Assembly (NCBI GenBank): GCA_002529455.1
Contig: NYMS01000013.1
Location: 100,928 to 164,927, forward strand
Source of the DNA: Glycomyces fuscus
GTDB lineage: Bacteria > Actinomycetota > Actinomycetes > Streptosporangiales > Streptosporangiaceae
DNA length: 64,000 nucleotides
Reading direction: 5' to 3'
Part shown: piece after piece, positions 10,419 to 18,937 of the stretch
How positions within the stretch are numbered: the first letter of the stretch is position 1
How the letters are laid out: every line of letters begins with the position of its first letter
Program-made: the position numbers and the translations under genes
The notes under the pieces: generated by a model
What the model was told of the DNA's origin: nothing
The model's database searches: none
The model's input: the letters and a program-made list of their open reading frames with translations, nothing else

Positions 10419-10982
10419 TCAGGCGCCGCGCCGGGAGACGACCACCAGGTACCGGCAGTCCTCACCGGTCGGGTTGTGGAACTCGCACGGCTCGGGCGGG
10501 CCCAGCTGCAGGCAGTCGCCCCGCTCCAGCACGTGCTCGACACCGCCCTCGCGGAAGGCGAGGGTGCCCTCCAGCACCCAGATCTGGTGGTGGGTGAAGG
10601 CGTAGGCCTCGGCGGGGAAGCCCACCCGCGCCCCCGGCGGCAGCTCCACCTCCACCAGTTCGATCGGACCGCCGGCCGTGGGCGAGACCGCGCGCCGCCG
10701 GTAGCCCGTTCCGGGGTCGGTCCACACGGGCTGCTCGTGCGCGCGGACCAGGCGGCGGTCGCCCTGCTCCGCGCGGGCGACCAGCTCCGACAGGGTGATG
10801 CCGAGCGCGGCGGAGAGCCGTCCCAGCAGGGAGGCGGTGGGCTGGGCGTCACCGTTCTCGATCCGGCTGATCATGCCCCGGGAGACACCGGAGAGTTCGG
10901 CCAGCTCCCCTCCGCTCAGCCCGCGGGCTCGGCGCAGCTCGCGAAGGGTCGAAGCCAGGGCCGGTCCCAGTGTGTCGCTCAT
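10419..10982 (-). CDS. XRE-family regulator with cupin domain
   Basis: A 187-residue protein with an XRE helix-turn-helix (about residues 8-62; LAELSGVSRGMISRIENG is the recognition part) and a C-terminal cupin (about 105-180; VELPPGARVGF, then DCLQLGPPEPCEFHNP). The frame can open three codons earlier at a GTG, but the ATG at 10982 sits seven bases after a TATAGT hexamer, so a leaderless transcript starting at this ATG is plausible. It is divergent from the acetyltransferase gene, which it may regulate together with itself. The small-molecule ligand is unknown. Confidence 0.88.
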   Translation of the reverse strand: MSDTLGPALASTLRELRRARGLSGGELAELSGVSRGMISRIENGDAQPTASLLGRLSAALGITLSELVARAEQGDRRLVRAHEQPVWTDPGTGYRRRAVSPTAGGPIELVEVELPPGARVGFPAEAYAFTHHQIWVLEGTLAFREGGVEHVLERGDCLQLGPPEPCEFHNPTGEDCRYLVVVSRRGA

Positions 10983-10989
10983 GACGTTC

Positions 10990-10995
10990 ACTATA
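10990..10995 (-). promoter_or_regulatory. -10 hexamer for leaderless XRE-cupin gene
   Basis: TATAGT on the minus strand lies seven bases before the ATG at 10982. This spacing puts the transcript start on or next to the start codon. No good -35 is visible. Confidence 0.4.
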
Positions 10996-11023
10996 GAGAG
11001 CGCATCTGAATACTATGGTTGAC

Positions 11024-11542
11024 ATGACTTCGATGCCGACCCTCACCGTCCGCGACGCGACCCCCGCGGACGCCCCGGCGTGCGCGGCGATCTACTCCCC
11101 CTACGTCACCGACACCGCGATCACCTTCGAGTACGAGCCGCCCACCGCCGGGCAGATGGCCGAGCGGATCGCCGCGGCCCAGCGGCGGCACGCCTGGATC
11201 GTCCTGGAGGACGCCGACGGGGTCGTCGGCTACGCCTACGGCGGTCCCTTCCGCGCCCGCGACGCCTACCGGTGGTCGTGCGAGGTGAGCGTCTACCTGG
11301 CCATGGGTCGCCGACGCACCGGCGCGGGCCGCGCCCTGTACCGGGAACTGCTGCCACGCCTGGCCGAACGCGGCATGCGCACCGCCGTGGCGTGCATGAC
11401 CCTGCCCAACGACGCCAGCCTGGGCCTGCACCGCTCCCTGGGCTTCGAGGACGTGGGCGTCATGCGCCGGGTCGGCCGCAAGTTCGACGCCTGGCACGAC
11501 GTCGCCTGGGCCCAGACCGACCTCACCCCCGCACGGGCCTGA
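11024..11542 (+). CDS. PAT-like GNAT N-acetyltransferase
   Basis: A 172-residue GNAT-family acetyltransferase closest in pattern to phosphinothricin acetyltransferase: ITFEYEPPT near the start, the acetyl-CoA loop RRTGAGRALYREL, then CMTLPNDASLGLHRSLGFED and KFDAWHDVAWAQ. Proteins of this type acetylate the amino group of phosphinothricin, methionine sulfone or similar amino acids. The frame also allows an ATG at 11015; TACTAT at 11011-11016 is placed as a -10 for a transcript starting near 11024. It is divergent from the XRE-cupin regulator. Confidence 0.9.
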   Translation: MTSMPTLTVRDATPADAPACAAIYSPYVTDTAITFEYEPPTAGQMAERIAAAQRRHAWIVLEDADGVVGYAYGGPFRARDAYRWSCEVSVYLAMGRRRTGAGRALYRELLPRLAERGMRTAVACMTLPNDASLGLHRSLGFEDVGVMRRVGRKFDAWHDVAWAQTDLTPARA

Positions 11543-11658
11543 AGGCCCGCCGCGCCCCGCGGGCGGTGGGCGGCGCGCACCGCCCGAGGACTCTGTCAGG
11601 CCCCGGTCGTATGCTCGTCAGCGGTCCCATGTCCCCACCACTCCCCGGGAGCACCGCC

Positions 11659-12618
11659 GTGTCCGTCCCACCCGCGCGCCACCGCCGCTCGGGGCTGGCC
11701 TTCGCGCTCGCCTCGGCACTCGCCTTCGGCGGATCGGGCGTCTTCGCCCGACCCCTGCTGGACGCGGGCATGGACTCGCTCCACGTCACCTGGCTTCGCG
11801 TGGCCGGGGCGGCGCTGCTGCTGCTGCCCGTGGCCCTGGTCCACTGGCGCACCGCCCGCCGCCGCCCGCTGCTGGTCCTGGCCTACGGCGTCTTCCCGAT
11901 GGCCGGGGTCCAGGCCCTGTACTTCGCCTCCATCGCGCGCATCCCCGTGGGCATCGCCCTGCTCATCGAGTTCCTCGGCCCGGTCCTGGTCCTGCTGTGG
12001 CTGCGCGTGGTGCGCCGCACCCGCGTCTCCCCCGCCGCCGTGGTCGGCGTGGTCCTGGCCGTGGCCGGGCTCGGCCTGCTGCTGGAGGTGTGGGCGGGCG
12101 TGCGCCTGGACCCGCTCGGCGTGGGGCTGGCCCTGGGCGCCGCCGCCGCGCAGACCGCCTTCTTCCTGCTGTCGGACAGCATGGGCGGGGACGCCCACCC
12201 CCTGGCCGTGGTCGCCTTCGGCTCCCTGATCGCCATGGTGCTGCTGGGCGCCTTGGCCCGACCCTGGACGCTGCCCTGGCACATGCTCGCCGATCCGGTC
12301 GCGCTCGGCGGGTTCTCCTTCCCGGGCTGGGCGGCGGCCCTGTGGCTGGGCCTGGTGTGCACCGCACTCGCCTACTCCCTCGGCATCTCGGCGGTCCTGC
12401 GCCTGTCCCCGCAGGTCGCCGGGGCGGTCGCCTACCTGGAGGTGGTCACCGCGATCGTGTTGGCGTGGGTGCTGCTGGGCGAGGCGCTCACCGCCGTGCA
12501 GACCCTCGGCGCCGCCGTCATCGTCGCGGGGGCCCTCGTCGCGCAGACCGCCGTGCCCCCGAACTCCGCGCCGCCGAAGACCGCCCCCGAGCAGCCCCCG
12601 GTCCCCACCTCCCCCTGA
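11659..12618 (+). CDS. EamA/RhtA-type exporter
   Basis: A roughly 319-residue inner-membrane protein of the drug/metabolite transporter superfamily with two EamA repeats and about ten membrane helices. RIPVGIALLIEFLGPVLVLLW is typical of the RhtA amino-acid exporter branch (key part: IEFLGPVLV), and the second repeat has SPQVAGAVAYLEVV. The frame opens earlier with ATGs at 11611 and 11629, but GGGAG stands before the GTG at 11659. The last 20 residues are Pro-rich. It follows the acetyltransferase on the same strand, which hints at export of an amino acid or its analogue. Confidence 0.88.
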   Translation: MSVPPARHRRSGLAFALASALAFGGSGVFARPLLDAGMDSLHVTWLRVAGAALLLLPVALVHWRTARRRPLLVLAYGVFPMAGVQALYFASIARIPVGIALLIEFLGPVLVLLWLRVVRRTRVSPAAVVGVVLAVAGLGLLLEVWAGVRLDPLGVGLALGAAAAQTAFFLLSDSMGGDAHPLAVVAFGSLIAMVLLGALARPWTLPWHMLADPVALGGFSFPGWAAALWLGLVCTALAYSLGISAVLRLSPQVAGAVAYLEVVTAIVLAWVLLGEALTAVQTLGAAVIVAGALVAQTAVPPNSAPPKTAPEQPPVPTSP

Positions 12619-12711
12619 GGGGCCGCGCGGCACCGCCGGGCCGGGGGCGCCGCGCAAGGCGGTGGAGGAGCCGTTCCGGGAGTCACCCGCGCTCTGGCCA
12701 TACACCCAAGA

Positions 12712-12729
12712 AATACGCCATAAAGTATT
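12712..12729. promoter_or_regulatory. Inverted repeat across the -10 of the threonine aldolase gene
   Basis: AATAC-N8-GTATT spans a TAAAGT hexamer (12721-12726) that lies six bases before the ATG. The geometry suggests a leaderless transcript and a repressor site directly over the -10. Confidence 0.4.
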
Positions 12730-12732
12730 GCG

Positions 12733-13827
12733 ATGACCGCTATGTCCGACCCGCGTCCGCGGGGATTCGCCTCCGACAACTACGCCGGCATCCATCCCGA
12801 GGTGCTCGCGGCGATCGCCGACGCCAACGAGGGGCACGCGGTCGCCTACGGCGGCGACGCGTACACCGCGCGGCTGCGCGAGGTGCTCACCCGGCACCTC
12901 GGCGGCCCCCTGGAGGTCTTCCCCGTCTTCAACGGCACGGGCGCGAACGTGACGGCGCTGCAGTCGATGCTGCCCCGCTGGGGTGCGGTCGTCACCGCGG
13001 CCACCGCGCACGTCAACGTGGACGAGCAGGGCGCGCCCGAGCGGATCGGGGGCATGAAGCTGTTGACCGTGCCGACCGAGGACGGCAAGCTCACGCCCGA
13101 GCTCATCGACCGGGAGGCGTGGGGGTGGGGCGACGAGCACCGGGCCCAGCCCCTCGTCGTGTCGATCACGCAGTCCACCGAACTCGGCACCGTGTACACG
13201 CCGGACGAGATCCGCGCGATCACCGAGCACGCCCACGGGCTGGGCATGCGCGTGCACGTCGACGGAGCCCGCCTGGCGAACGCCGCGGCCGCGCTCGACC
13301 TGCCCCTGCGCGCCCTCACGCGCGACGCGGGCGTCGACGTGCTGAGCCTCGGCGGTACCAAGAACGGCGCGATGCTCGCCGAGGCCGTCGTCGTGCTCAG
13401 GCCCGAGGCCTCCACCGGGCTCACCTACCTGCGCAAGCTCAACATGCAGCTCGCCTCCAAGACGCGCTTCCTCTCGGCGCAGCTGGTGGCCCTGTTCGAC
13501 GGGGACCTCTACCTGCGCAACGCCCGCCACGCCAACGCGATGGCGCGGCGCCTGCGCGCGGGCGTCGAGGCGGGCCTGGCGGACGGCTCGGTCAGCGGCG
13601 TGCGCTTCACGCGCCCGACGCAGGCCAACGGCGTGTTCGCCGTCCTGCCCGCCGGCGTCGCCGACCGGCTGCGCACGGACTTCCGCTTCTACGACTGGGA
13701 CGAGTCGACGGGCGAGGTGCGCTGGATGTGCGGCTTCGACACGACGGAGGAGGACGTCGACTCCTTCGTCGAGGCCATCGCGCGCGAGACGTCCCCGCGG
13801 GACCTGACCACCGCCTCGCGCCTCTGA
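12733..13827 (+). CDS. Low-specificity threonine aldolase / beta-eliminating lyase
   Basis: A 364-residue PLP-dependent fold-type I enzyme of the threonine aldolase family, which cleaves L-threonine or L-allo-threonine to glycine and acetaldehyde. Visible are SDNYAGIHPEV at the N-terminus, the PLP aspartate in HVDGARLANA (Asp177) and the Schiff-base lysine in LGGTKNG (Lys210). An alternative ATG lies three codons in. The -10-like TAAAGT just before the ATG suggests a leaderless transcript. It ends before a tandem repeat and a strong terminator. Confidence 0.93.
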   Translation: MTAMSDPRPRGFASDNYAGIHPEVLAAIADANEGHAVAYGGDAYTARLREVLTRHLGGPLEVFPVFNGTGANVTALQSMLPRWGAVVTAATAHVNVDEQGAPERIGGMKLLTVPTEDGKLTPELIDREAWGWGDEHRAQPLVVSITQSTELGTVYTPDEIRAITEHAHGLGMRVHVDGARLANAAAALDLPLRALTRDAGVDVLSLGGTKNGAMLAEAVVVLRPEASTGLTYLRKLNMQLASKTRFLSAQLVALFDGDLYLRNARHANAMARRLRAGVEAGLADGSVSGVRFTRPTQANGVFAVLPAGVADRLRTDFRFYDWDESTGEVRWMCGFDTTEEDVDSFVEAIARETSPRDLTTASRL

Positions 13828-13850
13828 TCCCGCGTGCGGCCGCGGTGTCC

Positions 13851-13913
13851 GGCCGTGCCGCGGCCGACGGGGTGCTCCCGGCCGTGCCGCGGCCGACGGG
13901 GTGCTCCCGGCCG
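13851..13913. repeat. 29-bp tandem repeat, about 2.2 copies
   Basis: Two identical 29-bp units (13851-13879 and 13880-13908) begin GGCCGTGCCGCGG and are followed by five bases of a third. They lie downstream of the threonine aldolase stop, outside any gene. This is a small VNTR-like locus. Confidence 0.85.
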
Positions 13914-13946
13914 GGCGGGTCCCGCCCCCGGGTGCCCACCACACAC

Positions 13947-13992
13947 GCGGGCGGGCCCGGCGGGAGAGTCTCCTCCCGCCGGGCCCGCCCGC
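13947..13992. terminator. Strong bidirectional terminator
   Basis: A perfect 20-bp GC-rich stem with loop AGTCTC, between the convergent threonine aldolase and sugar-binding protein genes. Confidence 0.85.
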
Positions 13993-14021
13993 GTACTGGT
14001 GCCGGGTGCGCGACGCCCGGA

Positions 14022-15341
14022 TCAGGCCTCGCCGGTGGCCGCCTCGACCTCCGACATGAACTGCTCCGCGGCCTCGGCCGGGGTCAGCTCACCGAAGGTC
14101 AGGTCCTCGGTGACGCGCTTGGTGATGTCCACGACCTGGCCCGCGCCGATCGGCGGCGGCGGGTTGCCGTCCACGATGGTGTCCTCGATCTCGGACAGGA
14201 ACACCGCGCTGCGGGCGTCGGCCTCGGGCAGGGAGTCGATGACGTGCGAGCGCACGTCCACGTTGGCGGGCAGACCGCGGTCGGCCAGGATCAGCTCGGC
14301 GGCCTCGGGGCTGTTGAGCAGGAAGTCCACGAACAGCGCCGCCTCCTCCGGGTGCTCGGTGCCCGCGGAGATGGAGTAGAACATGGCCGGCTTGAAGTAC
14401 ATCCCGGTGCGCTCCTCGGTGGTCTCACCCGGGTAGCGCAGCAGTTCGATGTCGCGGCCCGCGGAGGCCGAGATGCCGCCCAGCTGGTTGGTCCAGAAGT
14501 GGGCCATCGCGCCCTGGTTGGTGGAGAGCACCGACTGGTCGGGGCCGCCCGCCTCGATCTCCACGCTCTCGGAGGGACTGGGCTGACCGCCGTTCTCCAC
14601 CAGCTGCTCGGTGACGGAGAACCACTCCTCCAGCGTCTCCTGGGAGAAGCCGAGGGAGCCGTCCTCGGCGTAGAGGTTCTCCCCGCGCTGGCGGGCGAAG
14701 ATCTGGAAGCCCGACTCGTTGTAGGACATGCTCTGCGTGCCCACGATCTCGCCGTCGGAGGCCTCGCTGATCTGGGCCGAGATCTCGACGTAGTCGTCCC
14801 AGGTCCACGTCTCGTCGTCGGGCATCTCCACGCCCGCTTCCTCGAAGGCCTGGGGGTCGGCCAGGATGGCGTAGGCGTTCACGCCGGTGGCCACGCCGAA
14901 GGTCTGCCCGTCCAGGCTGCCGCTCTCGGCCACCAGGGGGTCGATCCCCGACATGTCCAGATCGGTCTCGTTGAGGTCGAGCAGGGCGCCGCGGTCGCCG
15001 TACTCACGCAGGTAGCGCTCCTCCTGCGTGATGATGTCGGGGGCGTCGTTGGCTGCGGTGCTGGTCGCCAGGCGGTCCCAGTACCCGGCCCAGTCGGTGT
15101 ACTCCGGAACGATGGTGATGCCCGGGTTCTCGGCCTCGAAGAGGTCGATGACCTGCTGGGTGGTGGAGTGGCGGTCGTCCGCGCCCCACCAGGAGAAGCG
15201 CAGCTCCACGGTGCCGTCGTCGGCCTCGGAGCCGCCACAGGCGGTGGCCGCCATCACGATGGCGCCGACGCCGGCGGCCACGGACAGGAAAGGACTGCGG
15301 CGACGGGCCTGGGGGCGCCCTCTGCCAGGGTGTGCGTGCAT
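14022..15341 (-). CDS. ABC transporter sugar-binding lipoprotein (family 1)
   Basis: A 439-residue extracellular solute-binding protein. The N-terminus has a basic stretch, a hydrophobic segment and a lipobox ending at Cys35 (MAATACGGS), so it is a membrane-anchored lipoprotein. The mature part shows LRFSWWGADDRH and FEAENPGITI, as in bacterial extracellular solute-binding family 1 for oligosaccharides or monosaccharides. It is the last gene of a three-gene importer operon, 18 bases after the second permease, with a ribosome site in the gap. There is no ATPase gene, so a shared MsiK-type ATPase is probably used. Confidence 0.93.
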   Translation of the reverse strand: MHAHPGRGRPQARRRSPFLSVAAGVGAIVMAATACGGSEADDGTVELRFSWWGADDRHSTTQQVIDLFEAENPGITIVPEYTDWAGYWDRLATSTAANDAPDIITQEERYLREYGDRGALLDLNETDLDMSGIDPLVAESGSLDGQTFGVATGVNAYAILADPQAFEEAGVEMPDDETWTWDDYVEISAQISEASDGEIVGTQSMSYNESGFQIFARQRGENLYAEDGSLGFSQETLEEWFSVTEQLVENGGQPSPSESVEIEAGGPDQSVLSTNQGAMAHFWTNQLGGISASAGRDIELLRYPGETTEERTGMYFKPAMFYSISAGTEHPEEAALFVDFLLNSPEAAELILADRGLPANVDVRSHVIDSLPEADARSAVFLSEIEDTIVDGNPPPPIGAGQVVDITKRVTEDLTFGELTPAEAAEQFMSEVEAATGEA

Positions 15342-15359
15342 GTGTTCGGTTCCCTTCGA

Positions 15360-16235
15360 CTACTTGATTCCGGTGGTGGCGATGCCCTTGACGAGGTATC
15401 GCTGACCCGCGAGGAAGAAACCGAAGACCGGTCCCAGGGCGACGATCGACATGGCGAACAGCGGACCCCAGGAGGTCTGCGAGGTCGAGTCGACGAAGGT
15501 GCGCAGGGCGACGGGAACGGTGTACATCGACGGGTCGGTGAGGAAGATCAGCTGGCTGAAGAAGTCGTTCCACGTCCAGATGAAGGTGAAGATCGCCGTG
15601 GTGGCCAGGGCCGGCAGCGACAGGGGCATGATCAGCTGGAAGAAGATGCGCACGTGGCCGCAGCCGTCGATGCGCGCCGCCTCGTCCAGGTCCCGGGGGA
15701 GGCCGCGGATGAACTGCACCATGAGGAAGATGAAGAACCCGTCCGTGGCCAGCAGCTTGGGCACGATCAGCGGCAGGAAGGTGTTGATCCAGTCCAGCTC
15801 GGCGAAGAGGATGTACTGCGGCACGATCACGACGTGGATCGGCAGCATGATCGTGGCCATCATGATGGCGAAGAACAGCCGCTTGCCGCGGAACTCCAGC
15901 CGGGCGAAGGCGTAGGCCGCCATCGAGCAGCCGATGAGGTTGCCGACGATGGCCCCGGCCACCACGATCGCCGAGTTGAGCAGGTAGTGGTGGAACGGGA
16001 ACTGGAGCGCGTTCCACCCGTCGATGTAGTTGCCCGGCGTGAAGGTCTCGGGAATCAGGCCCGGAGCGCGGAAGATCTCCTCGGTGGGCTTGAAGGAGCT
16101 GGAGAGCATCCACAGCAGCGGGTAGAGCATGGCCAGCCCGAACCCGATGAGCCCGATGTGGGTGATCAGCCGTTTGGTGTGTTCGGCCCGCGTGCGCTTG
16201 CCCGAGGTCGCGGGGGCCGTTGTCTTAGTCGCCAT
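15360..16235 (-). CDS. Carbohydrate ABC transporter permease (MalG-type)
   Basis: A 291-residue inner-membrane permease with about six helices. The EAA loop that contacts the ATPase is visible as DEAARIDGCGHVRIFFQLI (Glu-Ala-Ala then Gly), and the family C-terminus GQRYLVKGIATTGIK closes the protein. Its first 11 bases overlap the end of the MalF-type permease gene, so the two are translationally coupled. Together with the binding protein it forms an importer for a carbohydrate. Confidence 0.94.
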   Translation of the reverse strand: MATKTTAPATSGKRTRAEHTKRLITHIGLIGFGLAMLYPLLWMLSSSFKPTEEIFRAPGLIPETFTPGNYIDGWNALQFPFHHYLLNSAIVVAGAIVGNLIGCSMAAYAFARLEFRGKRLFFAIMMATIMLPIHVVIVPQYILFAELDWINTFLPLIVPKLLATDGFFIFLMVQFIRGLPRDLDEAARIDGCGHVRIFFQLIMPLSLPALATTAIFTFIWTWNDFFSQLIFLTDPSMYTVPVALRTFVDSTSQTSWGPLFAMSIVALGPVFGFFLAGQRYLVKGIATTGIK

Positions 16236-17196
16236 AGAAGACCCAGTACTTGGAGGCGATGAAGTTCACCGCGGTGAACCCGCCGATGATCAGCAGCAGC
16301 AGCCAGGCCATCGCCGAGGCGTAGCCCATGTCGAAGGAGCCGAAGCCGCGCAGGTAGAGGTAGAGGGTGTAGAAGAGCGTGGAGTCCGAGGGGCCGCCGG
16401 TGCCGCCGCTGACCACGAACGCCTGGGTGAAGGTCTGGAAGGCGTTGATGAACTGCAGCACCAGGTTGAAGAAGATGATCGGGGTGAGCATCGGGACGGT
16501 GATGTTCCAGAAGCGGCGCAGGGGGCCCGCTCCGTCCACCGCGGCGGCCTCGTAGTACATGGCGGGGATCTGGCGCAGACCCGCCAGGAAGATCACCATG
16601 GGGGCGCCGAAGGTCCACACGTTGAGCACGATCAGGGTGCCCAGAGCGTAGTCGGGGTGGGAGACCCAGCCCTCGCCCTGGATGCCGAAGAAGGCGAGCA
16701 CCTGGTTGATCAGGCCGTTCGCGCCGAAGACCTGGCGCCACAGGATGGCGATGGCCACGCTGCCGCCGAGCAGGGAGGGCAGGTAGTACACCGACCGGTA
16801 CAGGGGCAGGCCGCGCACGCCCCGGTCCAGGACCATCGCCAGGGCCAGCGCCAGGGCGAGCTGGAGGGGCACCGACACGAACACGTAGACGAACGTGACC
16901 CTGAGCGCGCTGTGCAGGCGCTCGTCGCTGATCATCCGCTGGTAGTTCTCCAGGCCGACCCACTCGTAGTCACCGATGAGGTTGTAGTCGGTGAAGGAGA
17001 AGTACAGGGAGGCCAGGAGGGGGCCCGCGGTGATGAACACCAGGCCGATGAACCACGGGGCCAGGAAGCCGTAGGCGGCGAGGTTCTCGTTCCGCCTCTT
17101 GCCCGGGGCCGGGCTCTTGCCGACCCGGCGGCGCGCCTTGGCCGGGGCCGGGTCGTCGGAGGCCTCGGCGGGCCGCCGTTGCAGGAGGGCACTCAC
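16225..17196 (-). CDS. Carbohydrate ABC transporter permease (MalF-type)
   Basis: A 323-residue inner-membrane permease with about six helices and the EAA loop YEAAAVDGAGPLRRFWNI. The open frame extends to 17310, but AGGAGGG precedes the GTG at 17196, giving an N-terminus with a short basic cytoplasmic segment before LAAYGFLAPWFIG. It is the first gene of the importer operon. Upstream lie several palindromes, including a LacI-type operator at 17336 shared with the divergent oxidoreductase operon. Confidence 0.93.
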   Translation of the reverse strand: MSALLQRRPAEASDDPAPAKARRRVGKSPAPGKRRNENLAAYGFLAPWFIGLVFITAGPLLASLYFSFTDYNLIGDYEWVGLENYQRMISDERLHSALRVTFVYVFVSVPLQLALALALAMVLDRGVRGLPLYRSVYYLPSLLGGSVAIAILWRQVFGANGLINQVLAFFGIQGEGWVSHPDYALGTLIVLNVWTFGAPMVIFLAGLRQIPAMYYEAAAVDGAGPLRRFWNITVPMLTPIIFFNLVLQFINAFQTFTQAFVVSGGTGGPSDSTLFYTLYLYLRGFGSFDMGYASAMAWLLLLIIGGFTAVNFIASKYWVFYGD

Positions 17197-17335
17197 GGGG
17201 ATCCACCCTCCTGTGGGGCCACCGCCGGAGCGCTGACGGGCGCGTGCGGTCCTGGTTTCATGGAAACTGCCAATCTCGTTCGGAGACGCGTACGCTGTGG
17301 GCGAGAACACGTGTTGAACTGCCGGAACGTGTTCT

Positions 17336-17349
17336 GGTAAGCGCTATCC
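17336..17349. promoter_or_regulatory. LacI-type operator of the importer operon
   Basis: GGTAAGC-GCTATCC. The half-sites GGTAAGC and GGATAGC fit the shared GGnAARC pattern also seen at 17607, 22276 and 33562. It is about 140 bases upstream of the first permease gene and also upstream of the divergent oxidoreductases. Confidence 0.55.
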
Positions 17350-17606
17350 ACGTACTAAGATGTTCAGTTTCTAGCACCGGGTTACATGGGTGTCAACGGC
17401 AGGTTTCCCGAAAACTGTGATCCAAGCCCCATATCGTTACGCTTCCGGCGGCCCGGAGAACGCGGGGATCACTCCATCCTTATCCCCTCCGCGATCATTC
17501 GCACAAGGAATTCCACCCTTTGTAGCGTTATCAACACCTTCCGTCATGCGTCACGGGAGTGCGGACGCTCGGACACGGCTTGGTCGACACCCTTGTCGGC
17601 CGAGCG

Positions 17607-17620
17607 GGAAAGCGTTTACC
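17607..17620. promoter_or_regulatory. LacI-type operator at the start of the Gfo/Idh operon
   Basis: GGAAAGC-GTTTACC. It ends on the base before the ATG at 17621, so a bound repressor would block transcription through the start codon. Half-sites are GGAAAGC and GGTAAAC. Confidence 0.6.
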
Positions 17621-18937
17621 ATGCCCTGTGTGAACCACACCACCCCACGCAGGTACGCGATCGTCGGCACCGGCTCCCGCGCCCGGATGTACACCCGGGC
17701 CCTGACCGGAACCCACAGGGACCGGGGACGGCTGGTCGCCCTCTGCGACACCAACAGCACCCGCATGGCCGTGCACAACCGGATCGTCACCGACGCCGGG
17801 CTCGACGCCGTGCCGACCTACTCCCCCGACGACTTCGCCCGCATGCTCAAGGAGGAGAGGGTCGACGAGGTCATCGTCTGCACCGTCGACCGCACCCACG
17901 CCGACTACATCGTCGCGGCCCTGGACGCCGGGCTCGACGCCATCACCGAGAAGCCCATGACCGCCGACCTGGAGGGGCTGCGGCGCATCAACGAGGCCCA
18001 GGCGCGCACCGGGGGGCGGGTGACCGTCGGCTTCAACTACCGCTACAACCCCGTCCACCGCCAGCTGCGCGACCTCATCGCCTCCGGGGTCATCGGCGAG
18101 GTCGGGTCGGTGCACTTCGAGTGGCTGCTCGACCTGCGCCACGGCGCCGACTACTTCCGCCGCTGGCACCGGGACAAGACCCAGTCCGGCGGCCTGCTCG
18201 TGCACAAGGCCAGCCACCACTTCGACCTGGTCAACTGGTGGATCGGCGCCCGCCCGACCGACGTGTTCGCCTCCGGGCGGCTGTTCTTCTACGGCGAGGA
18301 CAACGGCCGCCGCCACGGCCTGGCCTCCGACTACGAGCGCGGCCACGGCGAGGCCGCCGCGCAGCGCGACCCCTTCGCCCTGCACATGGACGACAGCCCC
18401 GACCTGACGGCCCTGTACCTGGAGGCCGAGCACGAGGACGGCTACCGCCGCGACCTCAACGTCTTCGGGCCCGGCATCACCATCGAGGACGACATGTCCG
18501 TGCTGGTCGGCTACGACACCGGGGCCCGCCTGACCTACCACCTGGTCGCCTACGCCCCCTGGGAGGGCTACCGGATCGCGATCACGGGCAGCAGGGGGCG
18601 CCTGGAGCTGGACATGACCGAGTTCGAGTACACCTCGCCCGAACAGGACGAGGCCACGCCCGTGCGCGGCATGCCCGCCCCCAAGGAGCACACCAGCGCC
18701 CGGCTGTGGCTGCGCCGCCACTGGCAGCCCCCCGAGGAGATCCCCGTGGCGGTGGGCGAGGGCACCCACGGCGGCGGCGACCAGCTCATGCTCGACTCGC
18801 TCTTCGGCGGCGAGGACGACGGCATCCGCCCCGACCACGCCGACGGCGGCAACGCCCTGCTCACCGGTCTGGCGGCCAACGCCTCCATCGCCTCGGGCGC
18901 ACCGGTCCGCGTCGCCGACCTGCTCGGGGGCAGCTGA
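17621..18937 (+). CDS. Gfo/Idh/MocA oxidoreductase (first of a coupled pair)
   Basis: A 438-residue NAD(P)-dependent sugar oxidoreductase. The Rossmann motif is AIVGTGSRARMY, the EKP signature is ITEKPMTAD and the likely catalytic region is LVHKASHHFDLVNWW. It is longer than the usual 330-390 residues because of an extra segment at about 225-275 (RLFFYGEDNGRRHG and following). The ATG at 17621 directly follows a LacI-type operator; a GTG at 17630 is an alternative start. Its stop overlaps the next start by one base. Such enzymes oxidise or epimerise sugar ring positions, in some pathways making 3-keto sugars. Confidence 0.92.
   Translation: MPCVNHTTPRRYAIVGTGSRARMYTRALTGTHRDRGRLVALCDTNSTRMAVHNRIVTDAGLDAVPTYSPDDFARMLKEERVDEVIVCTVDRTHADYIVAALDAGLDAITEKPMTADLEGLRRINEAQARTGGRVTVGFNYRYNPVHRQLRDLIASGVIGEVGSVHFEWLLDLRHGADYFRRWHRDKTQSGGLLVHKASHHFDLVNWWIGARPTDVFASGRLFFYGEDNGRRHGLASDYERGHGEAAAQRDPFALHMDDSPDLTALYLEAEHEDGYRRDLNVFGPGITIEDDMSVLVGYDTGARLTYHLVAYAPWEGYRIAITGSRGRLELDMTEFEYTSPEQDEATPVRGMPAPKEHTSARLWLRRHWQPPEEIPVAVGEGTHGGGDQLMLDSLFGGEDDGIRPDHADGGNALLTGLAANASIASGAPVRVADLLGGS

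Larger units (their letters stand above)
17197..17620. other. Divergent regulatory region, importer and oxidoreductase operons
   Basis: 424 bases with lower GC than their surroundings. Besides the two LacI-type sites listed separately, it holds the palindrome AACACGTGTT (17306-17315) and the near-palindrome GAACGTGTTC (17325-17334). A frame opening at 17390 runs through it into the oxidoreductase, but its first 77 codons look non-coding. Confidence 0.6.

Noticed and set aside
11997..16262. Very long plus-strand open frame (over 1400 codons)
   Set aside because: It crosses the terminator at 13947 and runs antisense to the ABC importer genes. Its composition is that of a shadow frame.
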